A DNA stretch of 64,000 nt from Lysobacterales bacterium 15-68-25 (GCA_002279065.1 NCKB01000002.1:248001-312000), one strand, 5' to 3'; shown: positions 26,630 through 35,385, counted from the first letter of the stretch. Notes: generated by a model from the letters alone, not told the origin. Program-made: numbers and translations.

Positions 26630-27319
26630 ATGGGACGCAGCGTCGCCATCGTCGAGGACGAGCCGCTCATCCGCGCCAACTACGTCGAGGCGCTGAACCG
26701 CTTCGGCTACGACACCCGCGGCTACGGCTCGCGGCAGGATGCCTCGGCGGCCTTCGCCATGCGCCTGCCGGAGCTGGTGATCATCGACATCGGCCTGGGT
26801 GACGAGCCGGAAGGCGGCTTCGACCTGTGTCGCGAGCTGCGCGCGAAGTCGCCCACGCTGCCGATCATCTTCCTCACCGCGCGCGATTCGGATTTCGATG
26901 TGATCTCCGGCCTGCGGCTGGGCGCCGACGACTACCTCAGCAAGGACACCAGCCTGCACCAGCTCGCCGCGCGCATCGCCGCGCTGTTCCGCCGGATCGC
27001 CTCGATGCAGGCGCCGGCGGCGAGCGAGACGGTGATCGAGCACGGGCCGCTGAAGCTGGAATCCGAGCGCATGCGGGTCACCTGGAACGGTGAAGAGATC
27101 CCGCTCACCGTCACCGAGTTCTGGATGGTGCACACGCTGGTGCGCTTCCCCGGTCACGTGAAGAACCGCGACCAGCTGATGCGCGAGGCCGAGCTGGTGG
27201 TCGACGACGCCACCATCACCTCGCACATCAAGCGCATCCGCAAGAAGTTCGTCGCGGTGGCGCCGGAGTTCGACGCGATCGAGACCGTGCACGGCGTGGG
27301 CTATCGGTGGAAGCCATGA
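26630..27319 (+). CDS. PdsR-like response regulator
   Basis: A 229-residue OmpR/PhoB-type regulator. The receiver domain has Asp10-Glu11, phospho-acceptor Asp53 (IIDIGLGD) and the Lys in YLSKDTS. A winged-helix DNA-binding domain follows (LTVTEFWMVHTLV, then ITSHIKRIRKKF and the VHGVGYRW end). Overall it resembles the regulator of the 'proteobacterial dedicated sortase' two-component family, but no sortase gene is in this window. GAGGA precedes ATG 26630. Its stop overlaps the next gene's start (ATGA). Confidence 0.88.
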   Translation: MGRSVAIVEDEPLIRANYVEALNRFGYDTRGYGSRQDASAAFAMRLPELVIIDIGLGDEPEGGFDLCRELRAKSPTLPIIFLTARDSDFDVISGLRLGADDYLSKDTSLHQLAARIAALFRRIASMQAPAASETVIEHGPLKLESERMRVTWNGEEIPLTVTEFWMVHTLVRFPGHVKNRDQLMREAELVVDDATITSHIKRIRKKFVAVAPEFDAIETVHGVGYRWKP

Positions 27320-27900
27320 TGCGTCGCTGGTGCGCGCTGGGACTGGCGCTGGCCGCGTTCGCTGCCGGTCCGGCGCTCGCCGGCCAGGCGGTCGTGGCCA
27401 GCGGCCGTGCCGACGGCGCCGTGCCGGCATGGACCGTCACCGCGCAGGCGCCGGAGGGCTGGACGGCCGATTGCTGCACCTACGCCCGCGCCATTGGCGT
27501 GGATGCGGTGGTCTACCGCGGCGAATGGAGCGGCGAGCCCCAGCGGGTGATGGTGCTCAACGTGTGGCCGGCGAAGCTGGCGACGCTGGACGCGGAACTG
27601 GTGGCCGACCGCACCCACTACCTGCATCGCGATCCAGCCGGTCGCGCGGCCACCCTGCCGATCGCGCATCCGTCGATGCACTGCGCGGCGAACGTCTACG
27701 AGGGCAGCGACCACGTCGACGACATGGTCGTGTTCTGCGATCCCGGCAAGGCCTCCGGTGTCCGTCTCAGCTGGTCGATGACACTGGCCGCCAATGATGC
27801 GCGGCGCCGCGCACTGCTGGACGAGCTGCTGGCGGTGGTCCGCAGCACGAATTATCGCCGCGGTGCCACCACGCTGCCGGCGCCCGCCGCGCCGCACTGA
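27316..27900 (+). CDS. Exported protein between regulator and kinase
   Basis: A 194-residue protein with a signal peptide (MMRRWCALGLALAAFAAGPALA) and several cysteines in the mature part (DCCTYAR, MHCAANV, VFCDPG) that could form disulfides. It is coupled to the response regulator by an ATGA overlap at 27316 and lies 13 bases before the kinase. A periplasmic role in signal input to the kinase is plausible but unproven. No family is recognised. Confidence 0.7.
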   Translation: MMRRWCALGLALAAFAAGPALAGQAVVASGRADGAVPAWTVTAQAPEGWTADCCTYARAIGVDAVVYRGEWSGEPQRVMVLNVWPAKLATLDAELVADRTHYLHRDPAGRAATLPIAHPSMHCAANVYEGSDHVDDMVVFCDPGKASGVRLSWSMTLAANDARRRALLDELLAVVRSTNYRRGATTLPAPAAPH

Positions 27901-27913
27901 CCGCGCGCACGGC

Positions 27914-29932
27914 ATGACGCTGCGCCGCAAGCTGCTGCTGGTCGCCCTATGCACGCTGGCATTGCCGGTGGCCGGCTGGCTGTACGTGCGGCAGATGGAG
28001 AATCTGCTGCGCGATGGCCAGGCGCAGGCGCTCACTGCTGCCGCGCGCGCGGTTGCACGCAGCCTCGCGGTGGCCGGCACCGGCCTGCCCGAGGGCGACC
28101 GGGCCTGGTACGTGCAGCCGGCGCAGACGCCGATCACCGTCGATGGCTACGGCGACGATTGGGCGCCGCTGACACCGTGGAGCCAGCCGGTGGGATCGCG
28201 CGGAAAGTTGCTGCTGGCGCAGGACGCGAGTGGGCTCTACCTGTGGCTGGACGTGCGCGACAGTCGGCGCACGCGGGCCGACGTGGACGATCCGCTGGTG
28301 CTGCGTGCCGACCACGTGGTGCTCGCGTTGTCGCGGGGTGATGCGCGCCGTCGTTACCTGCTGGCCAGCTCCGGCCCCGGGCCGTTGACGGCGAAGGCAC
28401 TCGACCCGCCGGTCGCCGGCTTGCCGGATGCCTTCGCCGCGCAGTGGCAGGAGGACGGCAGCGGCTACCGCATCGAGCTGCGCCTGCCCGCTGCCGCCGG
28501 CATCACCGGACTCGGCGTGGGCGTGTTCGACCCGGCCGACGGCGGCGATCCGCTGGCGGTCGAGCAGCGTCCGCTGCTGGCCTATTCGGATGCCTTGTCC
28601 GCCGAACTCGCGCGGCTCGCGCCGGACAATACCTACGCCCGTGTGCTGTCTCCGCAGGGCTGGTTGATGGCACGCAGCGGGCAGTTGCAGGCGGACGGTG
28701 GCCCGCAGCCTGGCTGGTTCGCCGCACTGATCTACCGTTCGCTGCTGGCCGACCGGGTGCAGGCGGCCGAACCCTGGATGCAGGACACGCCGCGACTGGA
28801 GTCGCCCGAGGTCACCCGCGCCCAGCGCGGACAACCCGCGGCCGTCTGGCGCGAAGGCGAGACGCGCGCCTCGGTGGTGCTGGATGCGGCCGTGCCGATC
28901 GAGCGCGGCGGCAAGGTCCACGGGGTGTTGCTGCTGGAGCAGACCAGCCGGGCGGTGCCGCTGCTGGCCAATCGCGCCCTGCTCGGCCTGCTGCTGACCA
29001 GTTTCGCGGTGCTGCTGGTGGCCGGCGGCATCCTGCTGGCGTTCGCCACGCGCCTCAGCCTGCGGCTGGGCAAGCTGCGCGATGCCGCCGAGCGGGCGCA
29101 GGCGGCCGATGGCCAGCTCGACGGCCTGTTCCAGCGCGGCCGCTTCCCGATGTCCGATGCGCCGGACGAAGTCGGCGACCTGGCACGCAGCTTCGAAAAG
29201 CTGTTCGAGGCGGTCGGCGGCTACACCGACTACCTGCGCACGCTGGCGTCCAAGCTGTCGCACGAACTGAACACGCCGATCGCGATCGTCAAATCCTCGC
29301 TGGACAACCTCGAGCACGCGCTCGATGCCGAAGGCGGCGTGCCCGCGGATGCGGCCCCCTACCTGGCACGCGCCCGCGACGGCACTGCCCGGCTCGGCAT
29401 GCTGGTGCGGGCGATGAGCGAGGCCAGCCGGATGGAGCGCGCGATCGCCGCCGCCGAGCCGGAGGACGTGGACCTGCGCGAGGTGGTGCGCGGTTGCGCC
29501 GAGTCGTATCGGGCGCTGGCCGGCACGCGGCGCTTCGAGTGCGTGCTGCCGCCGTCGCCGCTGCCGTTCCACGGTGCGCCGGAGCTGGTCGCGCAGGCGC
29601 TGGACAAGCTGTTCGACAACGCGCTCTCGTTCACCCCGGCGGACGGCTGGCTGCGGCTGGAGCTGCGTCCGCTCGAGCGTGGCGCGGAGATCACCCTCGC
29701 CAACCAGGGGCCACCGCTGCCCGAGGCGATGCAGGGGCGCCTGTTCGATTCGCTGGTGAGCCTGCGTGACAAGGCGACGCCGGGCGATGCGCCCCATCTG
29801 GGCCTGGGCCTCTACGTGGTGCGGCTGGTGGCCGAACGCCACGGCGGGCACGCTCTGGCACGCAACCTCGAGGACGGGCAGGGCGTGGCCTTCACCCTGC
29901 AACTGCATTCGATGCCGCGTGCGCGGCTATAG
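27914..29932 (+). CDS. PdsS-like sensor histidine kinase with large periplasmic domain
   Basis: A 672-residue kinase. TM1 lies near residues 7-24. A periplasmic region of about 330 residues includes a carbohydrate-binding-like beta domain (ITVDGYGDDWAPL to about residue 215). TM2 lies near 358-382, then HAMP, the HisKA box with His450 (LSHELNTPIAIV), the N box (LDKLFDNALSF) and the G box (LGLGLYVVRLVA). Length and layout match the sortase-system-type kinase family. It pairs with the regulator at 26630. Its stop overlaps the convergent TonB-like gene by six bases. Confidence 0.88.
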   Translation: MTLRRKLLLVALCTLALPVAGWLYVRQMENLLRDGQAQALTAAARAVARSLAVAGTGLPEGDRAWYVQPAQTPITVDGYGDDWAPLTPWSQPVGSRGKLLLAQDASGLYLWLDVRDSRRTRADVDDPLVLRADHVVLALSRGDARRRYLLASSGPGPLTAKALDPPVAGLPDAFAAQWQEDGSGYRIELRLPAAAGITGLGVGVFDPADGGDPLAVEQRPLLAYSDALSAELARLAPDNTYARVLSPQGWLMARSGQLQADGGPQPGWFAALIYRSLLADRVQAAEPWMQDTPRLESPEVTRAQRGQPAAVWREGETRASVVLDAAVPIERGGKVHGVLLLEQTSRAVPLLANRALLGLLLTSFAVLLVAGGILLAFATRLSLRLGKLRDAAERAQAADGQLDGLFQRGRFPMSDAPDEVGDLARSFEKLFEAVGGYTDYLRTLASKLSHELNTPIAIVKSSLDNLEHALDAEGGVPADAAPYLARARDGTARLGMLVRAMSEASRMERAIAAAEPEDVDLREVVRGCAESYRALAGTRRFECVLPPSPLPFHGAPELVAQALDKLFDNALSFTPADGWLRLELRPLERGAEITLANQGPPLPEAMQGRLFDSLVSLRDKATPGDAPHLGLGLYVVRLVAERHGGHALARNLEDGQGVAFTLQLHSMPRARL

Positions 29933-31186
29933 CGCGGGCTTGTCCAGATGGAAGCGCACCGGCACCCGGGTGCTCGCCGTGGTGGCGCGCCCGTCCGGCC
30001 CCAGCGCGCGGAAGCGCCACTGCCGTGCCGCGTCCAGCGCCGCCGAATCCAGCTCGGCGAAGCCACTGGACTGGGCCACCTGGACATCCAGCGGACTGCC
30101 GTCCGGGCCGATCGTGAAGGCCAGCAGCACGGTGCCCTCGTGCCGCTCGCGGACCGCTTCGGGCGGGTAGGTCGGCGCGGTGCGGCTGAGGATCTCCACG
30201 CGCACCGTTCCCGCCGTGCCACCGTAGGTGAGCGCCCAGCCACTGTCGCTGCGCTGCAGGCGCACCCGGTAATGCTCGGCCGGATTGCATGCCGTGCCGG
30301 GACTCTCGCAGCGCTGCATCGTGTAGTCGAGCTGGCCCTGCGGGTCCAGCTTGAAGTCGAGCGTGGTATGGCGCGGGTCGATCGGCGGATCAAGCGGCGT
30401 GCCGACAAAGACGCCCTCATGGAAGACGTACAGCTGCACCGCGTCCGGATGGCACTGGGCGTCGCGCCCCACCACCGCCTCGGCCACGTAGCTGCCGCCC
30501 TCGCGCTGGGACCGGCCGGTGAGCTGGCGTTCGCCGCCGGCCAGCAGGAAGCGGTCCTCGTCACTCGATGGCGCCGCACCGGTCGCCTCCGGGCAACGTA
30601 CCGACGGTGCAGCCGCGGCCATCGGCTGCAACGGTCGCGGCACGTACTGCACGGGAGCGTTGGTCGCCGGGGCCGGGGTGCGTACGTGCAGCCAGGCACC
30701 GACCAGCACGACGGCCGCGGCGGCCGCCACCAGCCAGCGCCCGTGGCGCTGCAGGAACCCCTTGCCTGCCCGAGACGGCAGCGGTGGTGGCTCGCTGGCG
30801 GTCGGCAGCGGCGGAGGCATGATCGGCGTCGACACGTCCTGCCAGCTGTCGTCGCCGTCATGGCACCAGCGATCCCCGGGCCGGCCGAACCGGTCCAGAA
30901 CCCCGGCGGGCAGGGGGCCCAGCACGCGCTCGCCGCGCAGCAACCAGATCAGGGTCTCTCCTGAGGGCAACGCTTCTGCCTGTGCGCCGAGCTCGCCGAG
31001 CTGGCCGCACTGGCGTGTCGCCGTCTCGGCGTCCAGACCCTGCCGGATGATCAGCGGCGCCCGTTGCCACACCTTCTGTTCGAACGCTTCGGGTGTCATG
31101 CCGAACGCCGCGGCCAGCCGCGTCCGGGCGGCCGCGGGGTCCGGGTCGGTGAATTCGCCGGTGAGGACCAGGCAGTACGTGTCCAT
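29927..31186 (-). CDS. TonB-type protein with GYF-like N-terminal domain
   Basis: A 419-residue protein. Residues 1-75 are a helical cytoplasmic domain. Residues 80-118 (WLLRGERVLGPLP to DDSW) look like a degenerate GYF_2 domain. A Pro-rich stretch follows, then a single membrane span near 154-170 (WLVAAAAAVVLVGAWL). The periplasmic part ends in a TonB C-terminal domain (APTYPPEAVRERHEGTVLLAF and ARQWRFRAL). It could transmit force or signal to the outer membrane, but no ExbB/ExbD genes are near. Start ATG 31186 is likely. Confidence 0.72.
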   Translation of the reverse strand: MDTYCLVLTGEFTDPDPAAARTRLAAAFGMTPEAFEQKVWQRAPLIIRQGLDAETATRQCGQLGELGAQAEALPSGETLIWLLRGERVLGPLPAGVLDRFGRPGDRWCHDGDDSWQDVSTPIMPPPLPTASEPPPLPSRAGKGFLQRHGRWLVAAAAAVVLVGAWLHVRTPAPATNAPVQYVPRPLQPMAAAAPSVRCPEATGAAPSSDEDRFLLAGGERQLTGRSQREGGSYVAEAVVGRDAQCHPDAVQLYVFHEGVFVGTPLDPPIDPRHTTLDFKLDPQGQLDYTMQRCESPGTACNPAEHYRVRLQRSDSGWALTYGGTAGTVRVEILSRTAPTYPPEAVRERHEGTVLLAFTIGPDGSPLDVQVAQSSGFAELDSAALDAARQWRFRALGPDGRATTASTRVPVRFHLDKPAL

Positions 31187-31279
31187 GCGCCACGCATCCC
31201 TCGAAAGGTTGACGGCAAGCTTACCCAAGACGGTGCGCAGCTCGCGCCGGCCGGTGGCACGGCGCGACGCGGCGGGACT

Positions 31280-32419
31280 TCACGAGCGGCAGGTCATCGG
31301 CAGGTGCCGCGCCTGGATCGTGGTCTCGGGGTTGTCACATGTCCACCGCCAGGGTCCCTGGCCGTCGCGGTGCGGCTCCAGCACCAGGACCCGGTTGCGC
31401 AGGGCGGGTGCGGCCCGCGGCGAGTCGAAGGCGATCACCAGCCTGCCGGCCTCCACGTCGACGGACGACACGTAGCGTCCGGTCAGCGAGCTGGCCTCGC
31501 CGATCCCGGCATCGGTGTTGCCGTTCGGCATCTCGCCATGTCGGGCGTAGTACCCGGCCACGGCCGCCTCGGCATCGCGGGCGATGAAAAGCGCCTCCGA
31601 CACCTGCGCGCGCAACACGTAGTCCTGGTAGGCCGGAATGGCGATCGCGGCCAGCACGCCAAGCACGAAGGGAAACGCCCAGAGCAGATAGAACACGCCT
31701 TTCGGTGGCGGCGGGTCGGTCCGCCCGCTCTCTTTCCACCGGGCCAGCCAGCGCAGTTGCCCCTGCAGGTAGTACATGTTGAAGAAGAACAGCGTGATGC
31801 CGCCGATCCGCACGGTGGGCGTGCTGCGACTGAAGTGCCGTTCCAGCGAGCCGGCCATCGAGAAGTAGGCGACCACGTACAGCACGAGGTACGCCAGCAT
31901 GAGCAGCACGCCGAATGGGGCGCCGCCGCCTGGTGCCTGTCCCCGCGGCATGGCGCCCGCGATGACCAGCGCATAGCCGACCACGAAGCAGCCGAAGGCC
32001 AGCCCGAGCAGCAGGGTGGCGCGGCTTCGCCCGTCGATCTTCCGCACCCAGCTGGACTGGATGAACGGCCAGACGATGCCGAAGATGCCGAACGTGACGA
32101 TGGTGAGCAGCAGCACCACGCCCCAGTGCAGCGAGGGCGGGGACGGCAGGTCCGAGCGCCGTTGCTCTGGCGTATCGGAAGGATCTCCGGAGAAGAAGTC
32201 CGCGGGTGGCGCAGGAGGCGCCTTGAATGCCGGCAGCGCGGCCGCCGCGGCATCGGGAAATACCTGTTTCAGGGGTGCCCAGGCGGCCATGCCGTCGCAC
32301 CAGGCCAGTGTCTCCGGGCCGAAGCGGCCCTCGCCGATCCACTGGCGGACGTTCGCCTCGCTGTAGGGTCCGTACTTCTGGCCGTTCTGGCCGATCCAAT
32401 ACTTGGCCTCGCTACTCAC
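31280..32419 (-). CDS. GYF_2 - multi-span membrane - pilin-like fusion protein
   Basis: A 379-residue protein from GTG 32419, with GGAG 7 bases upstream. Residues 4-52 form a GYF_2 domain (YWIGQNGQKYGPYSE, WCDGMAAWAPL). A Pro-rich linker follows, then about four membrane spans including a stretch like DUF4234 (LLLTIVTFGIFGIVWPF). The last quarter begins GVLAAIAIPAYQDYVLRAQV and continues SEALFIARDAEAAVAGYY, the N-terminal helix pattern of type IV pilins, then a small periplasmic pilin-like domain. There is no prepilin peptidase site (G-FT), so it should not be assembled as a pilus. Confidence 0.8.
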   Translation of the reverse strand: MSSEAKYWIGQNGQKYGPYSEANVRQWIGEGRFGPETLAWCDGMAAWAPLKQVFPDAAAAALPAFKAPPAPPADFFSGDPSDTPEQRRSDLPSPPSLHWGVVLLLTIVTFGIFGIVWPFIQSSWVRKIDGRSRATLLLGLAFGCFVVGYALVIAGAMPRGQAPGGGAPFGVLLMLAYLVLYVVAYFSMAGSLERHFSRSTPTVRIGGITLFFFNMYYLQGQLRWLARWKESGRTDPPPPKGVFYLLWAFPFVLGVLAAIAIPAYQDYVLRAQVSEALFIARDAEAAVAGYYARHGEMPNGNTDAGIGEASSLTGRYVSSVDVEAGRLVIAFDSPRAAPALRNRVLVLEPHRDGQGPWRWTCDNPETTIQARHLPMTCRS

Positions 32420-32659
32420 TGCCGCACTCCTCGTCCATGGTGACCAACAGTCCCGCTTCGCCGGGTGGCGGGCGGGTGCGCAGGGGTCTTCGGGAACACG
32501 CGCGTCGCGCACAGGCAGGCACGTGTCTCCCGCGGCGCCGGGCTGGCGCCTTACGGATGACGGGCAAGCGAGTCGTCCCCCTGGATCCCCCGTCGACCAG
32601 CCTAGGTGCCGCGTCCGCCTGCCGCAACATCTGGTCGCCGTGCCCCCGGCGTGGCGGGC

Positions 32660-32668
32660 TGCTATCGT
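32660..32668 (+). promoter_or_regulatory. Candidate extended -10 element before trpE
   Basis: TGC-TATCGT lies 35 bases before the trpE GTG. The divergent gap 32420-32703 shows no Trp-rich leader peptide or attenuator hairpin, so control by attenuation is not evident. Confidence 0.3.
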
Positions 32669-32703
32669 GGCGCGGCTGTGTTTCCTGCCTGGATCGATCC
32701 CCC

Positions 32704-34179
32704 GTGATTTCCCGCGACGAATTCGACGCGCTGGTGGCCAAGGGCCACACGCGCATCCCCCTGGTGCGCGAGGTGTTTTCCGACCTCGATACACCGCTGT
32801 CGGTGTACCTGAAGCTGGCCGATGGCCCGTACACCTTCCTGTTCGAGTCGGTCGAGGGCGGGGCGACCTGGGGGCGCTATTCGATCATCGGCCTGCCGGC
32901 GCGCCGCGTGTACCGTCTGCGCGGGCACGAGCTGGAAGTGGAGGATGCCGGCGAAGTCACCGAGCGCCGCCACCTCGACGACCCGCTGGCCGAGATCGAA
33001 AAGCTGCGCCAGCAGTACGACGTGCCGAGGTTGCCGCAGCTGCCGGCCTTCAGCGGCGGCCTGGTCGGCTACTTCGGCTTCGAGACGATCGGCTACATCG
33101 AGCCGCGGCTGGCGAAGTGGGACCGTCCCGACGAGCTGGGCACGCCCGATGTGCTGCTGATGCTGGCCGAGGAAGTCGCGGTGTTCGACAACCTCAAGGG
33201 CCGGCTGTACCTGATCGTGCACGCCGATCCGTCGCAGCCGCACGCCTACGCCGAGGCACAGCGCCGGCTCGATGCGCTGGTCTACCGCCTGCGCCAGGGT
33301 GGGGCGTCGTATCCGCAGCTCACGCAGTCGGTGGCGCTGGACGAAAGCGACTTCAAATCCTCCTTCACCAAGGCCGAGTTCGAGGCCATGGTGGAGCAGG
33401 CCAAGGAATACATCCGCGCCGGCGACATCTTCCAGGTAGTGCCCTCGCAGCGGCTCAGCGTCGGCTTCAACGCGCGACCGGTGGACGTGTACCGCGCGCT
33501 GCGCGCGTTGAACCCCTCGCCGTACATGTACTTCGTCGACCTAGGCCAAACGCAGATCGTCGGTTCCTCGCCGGAGATCCTGGCGAGGCTGAAGGACGGC
33601 AAGGTGGTCGTGCGACCGATCGCCGGCACACGCAAGCGAGGCGCCAGCGAGGCCGAGGATGCCGCGCTCGAGGCCGAGCTGCTGGCCGATCCGAAGGAAC
33701 GCGCCGAGCACGTCATGCTGATCGACCTGGGCCGCAACGACGTCGGCCGCATCACCGAGACGGGCAGCGTGGCGGTCACCGAGTCCTTCGTGGTCGAGCG
33801 TTACTCGCACGTGATGCACATCGTCAGCCAGGTGGAGGGCGAGCTGCGCGACGGGCTGTCCTACATGGACGTGCTCAAGGCCACCTTCCCGGCCGGCACG
33901 GTCAGCGGTGCGCCGAAGATCCGCGCGCTGGAGATCATCCAGGAGCTGGAGCCGGTCAAGCGCAACATCTACGCCGGCGCGATCGGCTGGATCGGCTGGT
34001 GGGGCGACGCCGACACCGCCATCGCGATCCGCACCGCGGTGATCCAGGACGGCCGCCTGCACGTGCAGGCCGGCGCCGGCATCGTCTACGACTCCGACCC
34101 GGCGTCGGAGTGGGAAGAGACGATGAACAAGGGTCGCGCGCTGTTCCGCGCCGTGGCACAGGCGGCCAGGGGACTGTGA
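32704..34179 (+). CDS. trpE: Anthranilate synthase component I
   Basis: A 491-residue chorismate-using subunit that, with TrpG, makes anthranilate, the first step of tryptophan synthesis. Family motifs include RPIAGTRKRG, LIDLGRNDVGRI, HIVSQVEGEL, FPAGTVSGAPKIRA and the C-terminal QAGAGIVYDSDP. The N-terminal feedback site region is present (FLFESVEGG, then GRYSIIG). GTG 32704 is used as start. trpG, trpD and trpC are about 11 kb away. The next gene overlaps its stop (GTGA). Confidence 0.97.
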   Translation: MISRDEFDALVAKGHTRIPLVREVFSDLDTPLSVYLKLADGPYTFLFESVEGGATWGRYSIIGLPARRVYRLRGHELEVEDAGEVTERRHLDDPLAEIEKLRQQYDVPRLPQLPAFSGGLVGYFGFETIGYIEPRLAKWDRPDELGTPDVLLMLAEEVAVFDNLKGRLYLIVHADPSQPHAYAEAQRRLDALVYRLRQGGASYPQLTQSVALDESDFKSSFTKAEFEAMVEQAKEYIRAGDIFQVVPSQRLSVGFNARPVDVYRALRALNPSPYMYFVDLGQTQIVGSSPEILARLKDGKVVVRPIAGTRKRGASEAEDAALEAELLADPKERAEHVMLIDLGRNDVGRITETGSVAVTESFVVERYSHVMHIVSQVEGELRDGLSYMDVLKATFPAGTVSGAPKIRALEIIQELEPVKRNIYAGAIGWIGWWGDADTAIAIRTAVIQDGRLHVQAGAGIVYDSDPASEWEETMNKGRALFRAVAQAARGL

Positions 34180-34871
34180 GCCGCATGGTCCGTCATGGTG
34201 GCGCCGGCGTGCTGCTGGCCGGCGTGCTGGCCGCGGGCGTGCATGCCGACGAGGCGCCGCGTGCGCCCGCCTGGCCCGACACCGCGCTGGCGCGCACCGA
34301 GGTGCTGGCCCTGCTGCAGACGCTCAATGCGGACCTGCTCAGCCACGACAGCGCCACGCTGACCCTGGAGCGCTGGTGCGCGGCGCACGGCATGGCCTCG
34401 CCCGCGAAGGTCACTGCCGAGCACGTGCATGGCCCGGCCCGCCCCCTGCCGGACGATCTGCGCGCGCAGCTCGGCATCGCCGCCGGCGAGCCGGTCGCCT
34501 ACCGGCGGGTGGCCCTGCGCTGCGGTGGGCGCACGCTGTCGGAGGCGGAGAACTGGTACGTACCGTCGCGTCTGACCGCAGCCATGAACCGCACCCTGGA
34601 GACCACCGACACCCCGTTCGGCAAGGTCGTCCGTCCGCTGCATTTCCGCCGTCGGACGTTGTCCGCCGAACTGCTCTGGTCGCCGCTGCCGCCGGGCTGG
34701 GAGCAGGCCGCCGAGCTGCCGGCCGATCGCCCGGGCACCTTGCCGATCCCGCATCGGCTGCTGCAGCACCGCGCCCTGCTGTTCGATGGCGACGGGCGTC
34801 CGTTCAGCGCGCTGATCGAGACCTACACCGACCAGGTGCTGGCGTTCGAGCCGCCGTCCGCACGGCCCTGA
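34176..34871 (+). CDS. Exported chorismate-lyase-like protein
   Basis: A 231-residue protein with an N-terminal signal segment (VLLAGVLAAGVHA). Its core, residues 50-220, follows the UbiC/UTRA fold pattern: a VAYRRVALRCGG strand, the loop ENWYVPSRLTAAMNRTLETT, TPFGKVVRPL, then HRALLFDGDGRPFSALIETY. Chorismate lyase makes 4-hydroxybenzoate in the cytoplasm, so export is odd and the substrate is unproven. Its GTG overlaps the trpE stop, so the two are co-translated. Confidence 0.6.
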   Translation: MSRMVRHGGAGVLLAGVLAAGVHADEAPRAPAWPDTALARTEVLALLQTLNADLLSHDSATLTLERWCAAHGMASPAKVTAEHVHGPARPLPDDLRAQLGIAAGEPVAYRRVALRCGGRTLSEAENWYVPSRLTAAMNRTLETTDTPFGKVVRPLHFRRRTLSAELLWSPLPPGWEQAAELPADRPGTLPIPHRLLQHRALLFDGDGRPFSALIETYTDQVLAFEPPSARP

Positions 34872-34935
34872 AAGCGGGTTACCATGGGGCGCGGCACGGG
34901 GGGTGCCGCCCAGCAAGGCCCTGTCCAAGACCGCC

Positions 34936-35307
34936 ATGTACGATCCCGAGCTCGCCCGCTTGCCCTACCGTCGTCCACCGATGAATCGAGGCATCGATCC
35001 GCAGCGGCTGAACTGGCTGTGGCGGCTGGTCTGCGAGCTCGGCGAGGTGGCGCCGGAGGAAGTGGTGGAAGCCCTGCACGCGGCCGTGGTGCCGGTGGAT
35101 GCCAAGCGCGCCCGCAGCTGGATGGTCAGCGACCAGGACCCGGCGTTTTTCCCGATCACCCTGGCCGAGCTGGAGCGCAACCTGCGCGCCCTGATCGCCC
35201 TGCGGCAGGCGCGTGAGCAGACCCAGCGCGGATTGCAGCGCGCCGTGGCCGATTCGACCGATATCGACGGCGAATCCACCGGAGACGACCCGTCGCCGGA
35301 GTGGTGA
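34936..35307 (+). CDS. Small helical protein of unknown function
   Basis: A 123-residue protein. The central part (VDAKRARSWMVSDQDPAFFPIT, LAELERNLRALIALR) resembles one repeat of the DUF1456/YehS family, but the match is weak. The C-terminus is acidic and probably disordered. The start is uncertain: GTG 34903, ATG 34936 and ATG 34981 are all possible and none has a strong ribosome binding site. It lies between the trpE pair and recC on the same strand. Confidence 0.6.
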   Translation: MYDPELARLPYRRPPMNRGIDPQRLNWLWRLVCELGEVAPEEVVEALHAAVVPVDAKRARSWMVSDQDPAFFPITLAELERNLRALIALRQAREQTQRGLQRAVADSTDIDGESTGDDPSPEW

Positions 35308-35372
35308 GCCCTGGCCCGCGTCGCAGCCGTTGCGATGGCCGGGTGATGTGATGGCGGCTTCCTGCCGCCGGC

Positions 35373-35378
35373 TATCAT
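35373..35378 (+). promoter_or_regulatory. Candidate -10 element implying a leaderless recC mRNA
   Basis: TATCAT ends seven bases before the recC ATG, so transcription would begin at or next to the start codon. No Shine-Dalgarno sequence is visible before ATG 35386. Confidence 0.3.
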
Positions 35379-35385
35379 CCCGACG

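Noticed and set aside
32420-32703. trp attenuator or leader peptide before trpE
   Set aside because: No short frame with adjacent Trp codons and no terminator/antiterminator pair was found in the divergent gap.
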